The notes below the pieces were generated by a model, which saw only the letters and a program-made list of their open reading frames with translations, ran no database searches and had not been told where the DNA came from. Position numbers and translations under genes: made by a program. Below, one piece after another: positions 35,598 through 44,198 of a DNA stretch of 64,000 nucleotides; the stretch's first letter is position 1, and each line of letters opens with the position of its first letter. This DNA comes from Streptomyces rubradiris (GTDB lineage: Bacteria > Actinomycetota > Actinomycetes > Streptomycetales > Streptomycetaceae), in contig NZ_BNEA01000015.1 of NCBI RefSeq assembly GCF_016860525.1, positions 1,116,001 to 1,180,000 of the forward strand. The letters run 5' to 3'.

Positions 35598-35857
35598 GCG
35601 CTTCACTTGGCCAGTTGAGCAGAAGAGGCCCCCGCCGATGACGGGGGCCTCTCTGTACCGCGGATATTGATGACCCTCCGCGCGGCGTCGGGGTGGCACG
35701 GACAGCGGTCCCGGGATGGCTGCCTCGGCTCCTGCTCAGAACCGTATCGAAGTTTCGGACCCGGCCCTTGCATCGCCAGGCGACTCCACTCGAAGGAGCG
35801 ACTCCGCTCAACTGGACAGGTCGAACGCTCACCGGCCAAATGAAGCGCTCAGTCACA
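35589..35857. mobile_element. MITE-like element with 24-bp terminal inverted repeats
   Basis: The left end (35589-35612) and right end (35834-35857) match over 24 bases with one mismatch; both begin TGTGACTGAGCGCTTCA. The 269-bp body encodes no transposase. A hairpin with 11-bp arms AGAGGCCCCCG lies at 35624-35652. A solo end is at 32920. Confidence 0.75.
35624..35652 (+). terminator. Hairpin terminator inside the MITE-like element
   Basis: AGAGGCCCCCG and CGGGGGCCTCT pair perfectly around seven bases, followed by TCTG. It lies 27 bases after the stop of the 130-residue gene. Confidence 0.7.
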
Positions 35858-35954
35858 CCTGAGCGCGTTCCATGCGGCGCGTGCCCGGTCTCTCGGGCCT
35901 GGATTACGGCATTCCCGCCCAGCGGGCCTGTACGTCTGGGTACGCTCGGCTGCC

Positions 35955-36458
35955 ATGACGATGAGCGGTGCGCAGGTTCAGGTCGGGGCGGTGCAGGCGG
36001 CGTGGGACCAGGTGAGCATCCTGCGCTCGCTAGACCAGCCAAGTGCCTGGCCGACCCTGTCCGAGCGCATCGCGGCAGCCACGGCCCTCTACGGTGCCGG
36101 GGAACTTTCCCGGGGGACGGTATGGCTGATCGGCGGCGCGCTGCACCTGGTGGGCGGTGGGCCCCTGGGCGGTGAGGGCTTCGCCGAGCGGTTCACCCAG
36201 ACGTTGATGGACAAGGTCGGCCAGTGGGGCGATGTCGTGGAGCCGTCCGATCTGCCGATGGTGCGCCAGGTCGTGACCGCGGTTTTCGACGGACATGATC
36301 CGGTTGCCTGGCGGGACCAGGCCGGGCCGGTCCCTGACAGCGAATCGCGTGCAATGGGGTGTGCCCTGGCGCTGATCGCCGACTTCGTGGACCAGGTCGA
36401 CGGGCCGGGGGCATGTGAGCGTGGGCTGCTGTCCGCGCTCAGCCGCGCCATCGACTGA
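35955..36458 (+). CDS. Hypothetical protein, 167 residues
   Basis: The product starts MTMSGAQVQVGAVQAAWDQV and includes RGTVWLIGGALHLVGGGPLG, EPSDLPMVRQVVTAVFDGHD and MGCALALIADFVDQVDG. It is mostly helical and not recognised. It is convergent with the long minus-strand array, with a bidirectional terminator between them. Confidence 0.6.
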   Translation: MTMSGAQVQVGAVQAAWDQVSILRSLDQPSAWPTLSERIAAATALYGAGELSRGTVWLIGGALHLVGGGPLGGEGFAERFTQTLMDKVGQWGDVVEPSDLPMVRQVVTAVFDGHDPVAWRDQAGPVPDSESRAMGCALALIADFVDQVDGPGACERGLLSALSRAID

Positions 36459-36509
36459 CCGGCCGCGGCAGGCCGGAATGCTGCCCCGAGCCGTGAAGAC
36501 GGCACAAGA

Positions 36510-36549
36510 CCACGCCCCCGGACCGCGAGGGCGGGTTCCGGGGGCGTGG
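36510..36549. terminator. Bidirectional terminator
   Basis: Arms CCACGCCCCCGGA and TCCGGGGGCGTGG (13 bp) surround 14 bases, between convergent genes. Confidence 0.8.
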
Positions 36550-36772
36550 CTGGTCTCGGTTTTAGTGGTCGGCGGTGTCCTGTGGGTGCTGCTGTTGCTC
36601 GCCGTGCGCCGTCGTGCGGCGACGACGGTGTTGACGCCGTCGGCGACCAGGAGGTCGGCGCCGGTGAGCATCCACGGCGTTGCGCCAGGAGAAAGGCTAG
36701 GTAGTGCGGAGGTCTGCCGGACCGGCATGAGAGGGGACCGCTTCCTTGTCAGCACCTCGGGGGCGGTCGTGG

Positions 36773-37264
36773 TCAGCGGGCGCGGCGCGTGCTGGGGGCG
36801 GCTGGCGGGGCCGGTGCCACCCGCGCGGTGCGGCCGGCGGTTCGCTTCTGTGCAGATGCTGTCCAGGTGCCGGGGAACCAGATGGACGTGTACTGCTCGA
36901 TCGCCTCGCGCAGGCCACTTGTGTGTGCTCCCTTCCACGGCACGAAGGCGGGGTCGTTCTTGAACTCCTTGATCGTTCCGTAGTCCGAGTGGTGCGGCGG
37001 CACGCCGCGCGTGGAGTCGCGGTGGCGGAAGGTCTGGTGATCGGCGAACCGCAGGATCGTGATGTCGAGATCGCCTCGGTCTTGGTGAACGGTGGCAAGC
37101 CGCAGGCCGTCGTACTGGTTGGCCCACCGGGTGCTGGTGAAGTCGATCCGCAGCCTCAGTGGGCCGCCAGGTTCGGGGGCGGCGTAGTAGGTGTCCCCGA
37201 CGACGGCGCTGTCGGCGAAGGGCAACTTGAGTTCGGCGAAGAACTCGCGTGCGTGCAGTGCCAA
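36773..37264 (-). CDS. Hypothetical protein at the end of the DUF317 array
   Basis: TTG 37264 preceded by GGGAAAGAGAC is the best start, giving 163 residues beginning LALHAREFFAELKLPFADSA. It contains DTYYAAPEPGGPLRLRIDF, DRGDLDITILRFADHQTFRH and REAIEQYTSIWFPGTW. It is not recognised. It starts 16 bases after the DUF317 gene and is probably last in the operon. Confidence 0.65.
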   Translation of the reverse strand: MALHAREFFAELKLPFADSAVVGDTYYAAPEPGGPLRLRIDFTSTRWANQYDGLRLATVHQDRGDLDITILRFADHQTFRHRDSTRGVPPHHSDYGTIKEFKNDPAFVPWKGAHTSGLREAIEQYTSIWFPGTWTASAQKRTAGRTARVAPAPPAAPSTRRAR

Positions 37265-37280
37265 ATGGGTCTCTTTCCCG

Positions 37281-38126
37281 TTATCGGCGTGTTCCGGTGG
37301 CGGGTCGGCTGGTGGTGCTCCAGCGCGGGACGCTGGCTGCGGGCCGCGTGGCTGGGCGCCGGATGGCGGCACGCTGAACGTCGAGCGGGCTGGGAGCCGG
37401 TGGGCGGATGGGCATCAGCTGGGCCTTGCCTTCGACATAGCTGTAGGTCTCCTCGCGCCAGCGGGGCAGGGGTGCCGGGTCGGAGATGCACTCGGTGACC
37501 GCTTCGAGGAGGACGGTGGGGGTGTTGGTGCTGGCGGTGGCGTACCAGTAGGGGCGGTCGGGCGGGCCGGCCCACAGTTCCCAGCGGGTCTCCCGAGTGG
37601 CCAGCTCGGCTTCCGGGTCCAGATCGCCGGTGGCGTAACTGAGGGTGGCCAGATCGTCCGGTGACTGGACGGCGAAGGCGTCCCGGTGGGGATGGTCGAT
37701 GCGCCAGCCGCGTGCGAGCAGCGGTGTGATCACCGGCAGGGGGTCGGGGACTTTGTCCGTGGTGCCGAGGCCGGCCAGGTACCTGTTGGGGCCCTGCTGG
37801 TACGCCTCGGCGAGGGCGGTGGTGAACGCGGTGACGAACTCCGTCGGACAGAAGTCGTTGAAACACACTCCCCAGACGGGCGGGCCAAAGGGGTCCTTGT
37901 AGGCGGTGATGCGCCAGAGGCCGTCATCCTCGCCCTCAGGGAGGTAACCGAGGCGGACCTTGTGGTCGGGCGCGGTGACGAAGGCGTTGCACAGATCGTC
38001 GTGGTGGAAATCCCAGCCGATCTGGAGCAGGGGATCCAAGGCGGGATTGCCCGTCCCGGTGGTTGAGGCGAGGTAGCGCGGAAAGACGTGAACGTCCCCG
38101 TCGGGGGCGTCGGTATGAGGCGGCAT
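37281..38126 (-). CDS. DUF317-family protein
   Basis: The ATG at 38126 gives 281 residues. It contains DVHVFPRYLASTTGTG, FVTAPDHKVRLGYLPEG, WRITAYKDPFGPPVWGVCF and a second half with DAFAVQSPDDLATLSY and WELWAGPPDRPYWYATAS, the twofold DUF317 pattern including the PDH/RVG strand. The Pro/Arg-rich C-terminal tail (PSPLDVQRAAIRRP) is nearly the same motif as in the next gene (PTPLDVHRAAAARRP), so the two arose by duplication. Confidence 0.8.
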   Translation of the reverse strand: MPPHTDAPDGDVHVFPRYLASTTGTGNPALDPLLQIGWDFHHDDLCNAFVTAPDHKVRLGYLPEGEDDGLWRITAYKDPFGPPVWGVCFNDFCPTEFVTAFTTALAEAYQQGPNRYLAGLGTTDKVPDPLPVITPLLARGWRIDHPHRDAFAVQSPDDLATLSYATGDLDPEAELATRETRWELWAGPPDRPYWYATASTNTPTVLLEAVTECISDPAPLPRWREETYSYVEGKAQLMPIRPPAPSPLDVQRAAIRRPATRPAASVPRWSTTSRPATGTRR

Positions 38127-38175
38127 GGGTTCCTGGTGTACGGCGGTCAGGGGGGGCCGGCCGACCGCGGGTGGG

Positions 38176-39021
38176 TCAGCGGCGCAGCCCCGGGCGGGCC
38201 GCCGGGCGTGCTGGGGGCGGGGGCGTGCTGGTGGTCCAGCGGCGTGCGCTGGGGGCCGGCAGTACGGTCGGGCGGCGGGCTGCCGCGGCACGGTGGACGT
38301 CGAGCGGGGTCGGCACGGCGGGCTTGGGCGGTTCGACGGAGGTGAGCTGAGCCAGCTCGGCCAGGCGGGGGTGCAGGGTCGTTCTGCTGCGGATGACCGG
38401 GTTGGGGTCGGCGAGGGCAGCGGCCGTGGCGGCGATCAGGTGCGAGGGGGTGCGCGCCGTGAAGACTGCTTCGGCGCGGGTGGCCCAGCCCGGTGGCCCG
38501 GCCCACAGGGTCACCGTCTCGGCGTCGGGGTCTGGGGCGGCGACGTCGATACTCGCTCCGGCCAGCCCGTCCGGGGCAACGATGTCCACCACGCCGTGAC
38601 ACGGAGGGTTTCTCTTCCAACCCGCATCGAGGAGGGGATGCATGCCGTCGGTCCAGTACACGGAGGGCTGGGTGAGGAAGGTGTAGCTGTTTTCGGCCCA
38701 CTCCTCGGCGAGGGCGCGGGTGAGTCCTGCGACGATCTCGGGGGGCGTGACATGGTTGATCCGTGCGGTCCAGCGGGGTGGGGAGATGGGGTCTGCAGCT
38801 GCGCTGATGACCCAGGTGTCGTAGTCGTCGCCGAACCAGCCGACGCGGATGCGGTGGTCGGGTGAGGCGACGACGAGCTGGCACGGCCCGGTTTCGGGGT
38901 AGTGGTGGGGCCAGTGTGCGACGGGGTCGAAGCTGGGGTCGGGGTGGCCGGGCAGTCCGGCGAGGTAGCGCGGGGAAACGTATACGTCGCCGCTGGCCGA
39001 GAGGTCGTTGTCGGGAGGCAA
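38176..39021 (-). CDS. DUF317-family protein
   Basis: TTG 39021 follows AGGACCTCA. The 281-residue product has DVYVSPRYLAGLPGHPD, LVVASPDHRIRVGWFGDDYD, WVISAAADPISPPRWTARIN and WAGPPGWATRAEAVFTARTP, parallel to its neighbour at 37281 segment by segment. The function is unknown. It is downstream of the HAD-hydrolase gene by 35 bases. Confidence 0.8.
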   Translation of the reverse strand: MPPDNDLSASGDVYVSPRYLAGLPGHPDPSFDPVAHWPHHYPETGPCQLVVASPDHRIRVGWFGDDYDTWVISAAADPISPPRWTARINHVTPPEIVAGLTRALAEEWAENSYTFLTQPSVYWTDGMHPLLDAGWKRNPPCHGVVDIVAPDGLAGASIDVAAPDPDAETVTLWAGPPGWATRAEAVFTARTPSHLIAATAAALADPNPVIRSRTTLHPRLAELAQLTSVEPPKPAVPTPLDVHRAAAARRPTVLPAPSARRWTTSTPPPPARPAARPGLRR

Positions 39022-39056
39022 TGAGGTCCTGGGGGGTGGGGACGGTCCAGTGGTGT

Positions 39057-39680
39057 TCAGCCGGCGGCGGGCGTCAGGGCGGCTTCGAGATCGGCCGGGT
39101 TGCCGGTGTAGTGCAGGGCGCGCAGGCCCGCTTCTTCGGCGGCGCGGCAGTTGTCGGCGCGGTCGTCCACGAACACCACTCGCCGGGGGTCGTCGGCGCC
39201 GGTGGCCTTCAGGGCGTGGTCGTAGGCGGCCGGGTCGGGCTTGCACACCTGCAGCCAGGCCGAGTACAGGGCCTGGCGCATCATCTGGCGCCAAGGGTGG
39301 GTGTCGAGCACATCGCTGAGGCGGGCGGGGGCGTTGGACAGCAGGACCATCGGCAGCCCGGCGGCGTGGGCACGCTGCAGGACGGAAAGGACTCGCTCGT
39401 CCGTACCGGTCCACATGTCCGTGTCGGTGGTGAGGAGTTCGTGCAGCAGGCGGGGGCCGGGGTGGGAGCCGAGGACGCGGGCCCAGTACGCCAGGTCGCT
39501 GAGCTGGCCGGCGTCGTAGGGGTCGCGGGCGCTCCAGAAGGCTCGCTGGAAGCCGGTCAGGTCGTCGTCGGGCCAGGAGGCGGTGCGGGCGAGACGGACC
39601 CACTGGTCGTGGGTGGGTTGGCGGCCGATGACGCCGTTGTAGTCGAGGATGACGGCGTCCAGGTGGGTGGTGCGGGTCAA
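39057..39680 (-). CDS. HAD-superfamily hydrolase
   Basis: The 207-residue protein has the HAD motifs I (LDYNGVIG, nucleophile Asp with the second Asp replaced by Asn), II (VLLSNAP), III (VCKPDPAAYDHAL) and IV (VVFVDDRADNCRAAEEAG). HAD-IA members of this size are phosphatases or dehalogenases. The substitution in motif I may affect phosphatase chemistry. TTG start overlaps the MFS gene stop (TTGA). Confidence 0.85.
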   Translation of the reverse strand: MTRTTHLDAVILDYNGVIGRQPTHDQWVRLARTASWPDDDLTGFQRAFWSARDPYDAGQLSDLAYWARVLGSHPGPRLLHELLTTDTDMWTGTDERVLSVLQRAHAAGLPMVLLSNAPARLSDVLDTHPWRQMMRQALYSAWLQVCKPDPAAYDHALKATGADDPRRVVFVDDRADNCRAAEEAGLRALHYTGNPADLEAALTPAAG

Positions 39681-40822
39681 GGGGTGGTGTTCTCCAGGGC
39701 GCGGTGGGCAAGGACGGCGAGGGCGGCTGCGAGGAGGGCGGGCAGCAGCAGGGCCGTGGGCAGGGTGGTGGCGCTGGCGAGGGCGCCGATGAGGGCGGGT
39801 CCGGCCAGCAGGCCGAGGTAGCCGGTCACCGAGACGGTGGCCACGGCCTTCGGCCCGCCCCTCCCGGCGGCGGTGATCAGACTGGGGACGGTGGTGGACA
39901 GGCCGAGTCCGAAGACCGTCCAGCCGGCCAGGGCGGCGGGCACACTGTCCGCCAGGACGCCGCCGGCCAGTCCGGTGGCAGCGAGGAGTGCTCCGGCGCG
40001 GACCACGGCCGGTGTGCCGAAGGCGGTGGTGAGCCGGTCGCCGGTCAGCCGGCCCAGGGTCATGCCCGCGCTGTAGAGGGCGAACGCGCTCGCCGCGGCG
40101 GCCGTGGTGCCGTCAAGGGTGTGGACGTGCACGGCCGCCCAGTCGGCTGCCGCCCCTTCCCCCAGCAGGCTGGCTGCCGCCAGCGCTCCCAGTAGCCACA
40201 GCCTGCGGCGCCGCAGCACCGCTGCCGTGCCGCCGCTGGGCGTGGGCGGCTGGTCGGTGCCGTGCAGCGCGAGGGTGCGCGGTCTGGCCGCGAGCACGGC
40301 GGCCGTCAGCGCCAGGCCGGTGACCAGGAACAGGACACTGTGGCTGGTCGCGGCGGTGGCGGCGGCCAGGGCGGCGGCGCCGAGCGCGCCGAGGGAGTAG
40401 GCGGCGTGCAGGGAGGACATGATGGGCCGGCCATAGGCGTTTTGGCAGCGCACCGCCGCGGAGTTGGTGGCGACGTCCACGACACCGTGCGCGGCTCCGA
40501 AGGCGAGCGCCGCCGCGAGCAGCGAGGCCAGGGTGTGGCACTGGCCCAGCACAGCGAGTGCGCCGGCGAGGCCCACGGCTCCGCCCATCAGGAGCACGGG
40601 GAGCCGGTCGGGTCGGGCGAGGCGGCCACCGGTTCGCAGGCCAGCGACCATGCCGAGGGCAGCGGCGAGCAGGACCAGCGACAGCTGGGCGGTGCTGAGG
40701 TGGGCGGCGTGCTGGACGGCGGGCATCCGGGCGCCCCAGATGGCCATCACGACGCCCATGCCGAGGAAGTAGCCGGTCAGCAGTATCCGGCTGCGGCGGG
40801 CAGCGGCGGTGGGACGGCTCAC
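39677..40822 (-). CDS. MFS transporter
   Basis: The 381-residue protein has about 12 hydrophobic segments, from ILLTGYFLGMGVVMAIWGAR to LLLPALLAAALAVLAHRAL, with GRLARPDR between helices 2 and 3 as in MFS carriers, and a VVDVATNSAAVR stretch typical of FucP/YfcJ-like members. It is probably an exporter. GTG start overlaps the stop of the ATP-grasp gene (GTGA), a link suggesting it exports or imports the ligase's product or substrate. Confidence 0.88.
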   Translation of the reverse strand: MSRPTAAARRSRILLTGYFLGMGVVMAIWGARMPAVQHAAHLSTAQLSLVLLAAALGMVAGLRTGGRLARPDRLPVLLMGGAVGLAGALAVLGQCHTLASLLAAALAFGAAHGVVDVATNSAAVRCQNAYGRPIMSSLHAAYSLGALGAAALAAATAATSHSVLFLVTGLALTAAVLAARPRTLALHGTDQPPTPSGGTAAVLRRRRLWLLGALAAASLLGEGAAADWAAVHVHTLDGTTAAAASAFALYSAGMTLGRLTGDRLTTAFGTPAVVRAGALLAATGLAGGVLADSVPAALAGWTVFGLGLSTTVPSLITAAGRGGPKAVATVSVTGYLGLLAGPALIGALASATTLPTALLLPALLAAALAVLAHRALENTTP

Positions 40823-42084
40823 GCGGCCAGTCCGCCGGTGACAGACGCGCTGCCCGCGAGGGGTGCGATGTCGATGTGGAGGCGGTGGGCGGCCTGGTCG
40901 GCGCGTGCTCGTGCGAGGTCGGCGTTAGGGGCGGTGGTGATCAGGTAGCCGATGCGGGCGGTGAACATGGTGCCGCCGTCGGCGGGGAGGAGGAGCTGGT
41001 CTCCGGCCTGGTGCTGGAAGTGGACGCGGTCCAGCCAGCGGGGGCTGATGCCGTCGAAGGAGACGCGGCGCAGGGTGCCGGAGACAGTCGGGTAGATCAG
41101 CTGGATCGCGGCGGCCGAGGAGCGGGTGGGGGTGAGATCGGGCGCCCGGCCGCAGGCGATGTCGGCGGCGGCGCGCGGCAGGTCGATGCCGGTCGCCAGG
41201 TGCACGAGGTGGCCGATCATGTCGCCGGCGATCCGGCCGTTGACCTCGACCAGCCTCGGCCGACCGTCGACCAGGCGCATCTCGACATGGCTGACGCCGT
41301 CGGTGATCCCCAGCGCGCGGATCGCGGCGCGTGCCGCGGGGGCGACCACGTCGAGCAGCGGGTCGGCGGCGTCCACGCAGTGGCCCAGTTCCTCGAAGTA
41401 CGGCGGGTCGCTGACCGTCTTGCGGGTCACGGCGACCACGGTGGTCTCGCCCCGGTAGGTGACGCACTCGACTGACACCTCGGGCCCGTCGAGATACTCC
41501 TCGACCAGCACGCTCGTGCTCTCCTGCCCCAGACCGGCGGCCCTTTCGGCGAACGCATAGGCGCTCGCTAGCTGTTCGGGGGTGTCGGCGCGGATCACGC
41601 CGATGCTGGCCGCGTGCGCGGCCGGCTTCAGCACGACCGGGTAGCCGATCCGCTCGGCCGCCGCCTCGGCCTCGGCTCGGGTGCGCACGCTCACCGAGGT
41701 GGCCGACGGGACTCCGTGCCGGGCGAACAGCGCACGCGAGGTGGCCTTGTTGCGGCACGCCTGCATGACCTCGGGAGCGTTAGTGGGCAGACCGAGTTGG
41801 CGCGCGAGGCGGGCGACGGCCACGAGGTACCACTCGGTCCAGGTGAACACGCCCGCCAGGTCGTAGCGCTCGGCCAGCGCCTGCCCGGCGGCCGACAGCT
41901 GTACTGGGTCGGCCGGGTCGGGCACCACCATGCAGTCGCGGAGGTACGGCACCTCCCACGACGGCTCCTCGCCGGTGATCAGGATGACGTCATAAGCGGC
42001 GGCCACGGACTGCAGGCAGTACCCGCGGTACGCCTCGGCTTCCATGTCGGCGGCGGCGACGACCAGGACGACAGGACGGGACAC
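40819..42084 (-). CDS. ATP-grasp ligase
   Basis: I chose GTG 42084 because GAGGAG precedes it; the product has 421 residues. The ATP-grasp core is clear: YPVVLKPAAHAASIGVI (nucleotide loop), SVLVEEYLDGPEVSVECV, GVSHVEMRLVDGRPRLVEVNGRIAGD with metal-binding Glu and Asn. Members of this group (carboxylate-amine ligases such as the dipeptide ligases BacD/YwfE) join an acyl phosphate to an amine, making dipeptides or amide natural products. The flanking MFS and HAD genes support a small biosynthesis-and-export cassette. Confidence 0.9.
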   Translation of the reverse strand: MSRPVVLVVAAADMEAEAYRGYCLQSVAAAYDVILITGEEPSWEVPYLRDCMVVPDPADPVQLSAAGQALAERYDLAGVFTWTEWYLVAVARLARQLGLPTNAPEVMQACRNKATSRALFARHGVPSATSVSVRTRAEAEAAAERIGYPVVLKPAAHAASIGVIRADTPEQLASAYAFAERAAGLGQESTSVLVEEYLDGPEVSVECVTYRGETTVVAVTRKTVSDPPYFEELGHCVDAADPLLDVVAPAARAAIRALGITDGVSHVEMRLVDGRPRLVEVNGRIAGDMIGHLVHLATGIDLPRAAADIACGRAPDLTPTRSSAAAIQLIYPTVSGTLRRVSFDGISPRWLDRVHFQHQAGDQLLLPADGGTMFTARIGYLITTAPNADLARARADQAAHRLHIDIAPLAGSASVTGGLAA

Positions 42085-42137
42085 GAAAAGGAACTCCTCA
42101 AATTCAGACGAAACGACGAAGGGGAAGCGTGGGCGGC

Positions 42138-42458
42138 TTACGGGGTGCGCCGGCGGCGGACCTCGATCACGGACGCCCACTGCGGATGGGCGGCGAGCAG
42201 TCTGCGCGCGTACAGGGCGGTGTAGTTGTTGTTCAGCCCCTTCACTCCGACTGGGCGGCTCCAGCGCAGGGCTTCGAACAGGGCCTTCATTCCGACCCGC
42301 TCGGCTCCGGCGGCCAGGCGTTCCTCCACGAGTCGCTCCAGGGCGCGGTAGATCCACGGGTGTTCGGCGTCGAAGGCGCGGAACTGCTCGCTGATCGTGG
42401 GTGTGTCGTCCCGGCGCGGGGTGGTGAGGCCGGGCAGTTCGTCCTGCACGGTGGGCAT
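42138..42458 (-). CDS. Small phage-like protein
   Basis: The 106-residue product (MPTVQDELPGLTTPRRDDTP) contains SEQFRAFDAEHPWIYRALER, RVGMKALFEALRWSRPVG and LNNNYTALYARRLLAAHPQW. The GMKALFEALRW / NNNYTALYARRL segments are like a small protein widespread in phages and plasmids whose function is not known. It sits 31 bases after an MFS gene and 53 bases before the ATP-grasp gene, same strand. Confidence 0.65.
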   Translation of the reverse strand: MPTVQDELPGLTTPRRDDTPTISEQFRAFDAEHPWIYRALERLVEERLAAGAERVGMKALFEALRWSRPVGVKGLNNNYTALYARRLLAAHPQWASVIEVRRRRTP

Positions 42459-42489
42459 GCGTGGCGTCGTTCCTTTCGGGGGCGGGGGT

Positions 42490-43707
42490 TCAGGCCGGTG
42501 TGGTGCGCAGGGTGCGCAGCCGGGTGAAGGCGGCGGCCAGGCCGAGGGCCTGCAGGAGCGCGGTGGCGGTGATGGCGTTCCCGATCTGGCCGGGCGGGAG
42601 GGCCGCGATGAGCAGTCCGGCTGCGGGGAAGGGCAGCAGGAGCAGCAGGATGGTCAGGCTCAGGGTGCTGGCGAAGACCTCGGGCGGGATGAGGTGGGAG
42701 CGCAGGGTGCGCAGGACGACGGTGAGGCCGCCTTCGCCGGCCATCAGCAGGGCGACCAGGACGAGGTAGCCGTGGTAGGTGTCGGCCTGGGCGACGGCGA
42801 GGGTGGCGGTTGCGGTTGCGGTGGCAGCGGTGGCGCCGACGGGCCACAGTCCCCACCGGTCGATCGCCCGGCGCGCGGCGGTGATCGCGAGGAGGGAGGT
42901 GAGGGCGGCGGCGGACCAGATCAGTCCCGCATCGGCGCTGGAGCGGCCCAGCTCGGTGACGACGATCACCGGCATCGCCGCCTGGAGCAGGGCGATGGCT
43001 GTGTTCGACAGGAGCAGGCCGCCCACCAGCCAGGCCAGGGCGGGCAGGGCGCGCAGGGTGCCCCAGCCGGCCCGGACACCGCTCGCGTTCTGCCGATCGC
43101 CGGTGGGCTTGTGCTGATGGTGCGGGAGCAGGGCGGCGGCCAGCAGGGACAGGGCGGCGAGTGTGCTGAGCATGAGCGCCGGTCCGCCGTACTCCAGCAG
43201 CAGGCCGGACACCAGGGGGCCGGCCAGCGTGGCGGTCTGGTCGATGCCCAGCAGCACCGACTGCACCCGGTGCGCCCGCGCTCCGGCCGTGCGGCTGGCC
43301 TCGCCGCCCGCGGTCTCGGCGGCGATGTAGCTGCACTCGGTGAGGAAGCCGCTCACCGGCGCGAGCGCCATCACCACTGCCGCCGCCGGCACCCCGAAAG
43401 CGGGAACCGCGAGCAGGAGTCCGGCCAGCAGCACGGCCAGTGCCCGCCCGACGCACGCGGTACGGAAGACGCGGGCGATGCCGTGGCGGTCGACCAGGGA
43501 GCCGGCCACCGTGAACGCCACCAGGCGCGGCAGCCACTCCAGGGCGAACGCGAGTCCGGTCAGCGCGGCCGACCCTGTGGTCGCGACGACGATGAGCGGG
43601 ATGCCGTACGTGGTCATCGCGAACGCGGCCCCGTCGACCGATCGGGGCAGGTAGACACTGCGGAACAGGGAGAAACGGCGGTCGTGCCGGGTTCTGGCGG
43701 CCCTCAC
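42490..43707 (-). CDS. MFS transporter
   Basis: The 405-residue protein shows 12 hydrophobic stretches, with SLVDRHGIARVFR after helix 2 and HQHKPTGDRQN in the central loop, the arrangement of the MFS drug-efflux type (enterobactin exporter-like). The GTG start overlaps the previous stop. It is a different subtype from the MFS at 39677. With the HxlR-like regulators next to it, it may be regulated by the compound made by the ATP-grasp ligase. Confidence 0.88.
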   Translation of the reverse strand: MRAARTRHDRRFSLFRSVYLPRSVDGAAFAMTTYGIPLIVVATTGSAALTGLAFALEWLPRLVAFTVAGSLVDRHGIARVFRTACVGRALAVLLAGLLLAVPAFGVPAAAVVMALAPVSGFLTECSYIAAETAGGEASRTAGARAHRVQSVLLGIDQTATLAGPLVSGLLLEYGGPALMLSTLAALSLLAAALLPHHQHKPTGDRQNASGVRAGWGTLRALPALAWLVGGLLLSNTAIALLQAAMPVIVVTELGRSSADAGLIWSAAALTSLLAITAARRAIDRWGLWPVGATAATATATATLAVAQADTYHGYLVLVALLMAGEGGLTVVLRTLRSHLIPPEVFASTLSLTILLLLLPFPAAGLLIAALPPGQIGNAITATALLQALGLAAAFTRLRTLRTTPA

Positions 43708-44198
43708 GCGGCCAGCACGGGCTCGGCGCCCTGGGTCAGCTGGGGGTTCTCCTGGAGCCACTGCTGGAGCAGGGCACGCGTCCCATCGAGATCCTCGGCC
43801 GCCGGCCGCGAGCCCCGTTCGGTCTGCTCGGTGGTCAGGACGGGCATGGCGAGCAGGGTGAGGGTGTGCTGGACGCGGGTGGTGAAGTCGCACACCGGTG
43901 CCGGAAGGTGGTGGCGGCGTGCGACGCGGGCGAGCGCGTCGTAGATGTCGGCCAGGCCCGAGCCGGACGGGGTCAGGCTCAGGCCCACACCGGGCTGGTG
44001 GCACACCAGTCCCAGGGCGCGAGCCTGTCGGACCGTGTGGTGCAGATGGTGGTCGGGCAGGTCGGGCAGGGTGCGGGTCAGGCTGCGCGGGGGGATGGGG
44101 CCGTTGTCGTCGATCTCGGTGACCAGGCGGATCAGGCCGGGCCTGGACAGCACCGTGCAGGCGTGGCGGAGGCCGGTGGTGTGGGAGAGGGTGGTCAT
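43704..44198 (-). CDS. Winged-helix regulator (HxlR/MarR-like)
   Basis: The 164-residue product begins MTTLSHTTGLRHACTVLSRP and has a winged-helix domain: LIRLVTEIDDNGPIPPRSLT, HHLHHTVRQARALGLVCHQP, GVGLSLTPSGSGLADIYDAL. The C-terminal third is helical. It overlaps the genes on both sides (ATG over the upstream stop, stop over the MFS GTG), so it is in the same operon. It probably controls the adjacent MFS gene. Confidence 0.8.
   Translation of the reverse strand: MTTLSHTTGLRHACTVLSRPGLIRLVTEIDDNGPIPPRSLTRTLPDLPDHHLHHTVRQARALGLVCHQPGVGLSLTPSGSGLADIYDALARVARRHHLPAPVCDFTTRVQHTLTLLAMPVLTTEQTERGSRPAAEDLDGTRALLQQWLQENPQLTQGAEPVLAA

Noticed and set aside
36030..37127. Minus-strand ORF of 365 codons through the terminator and opposite a gene
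   Set aside because: It runs through a strong hairpin and across two genes in other frames; no domain is visible.
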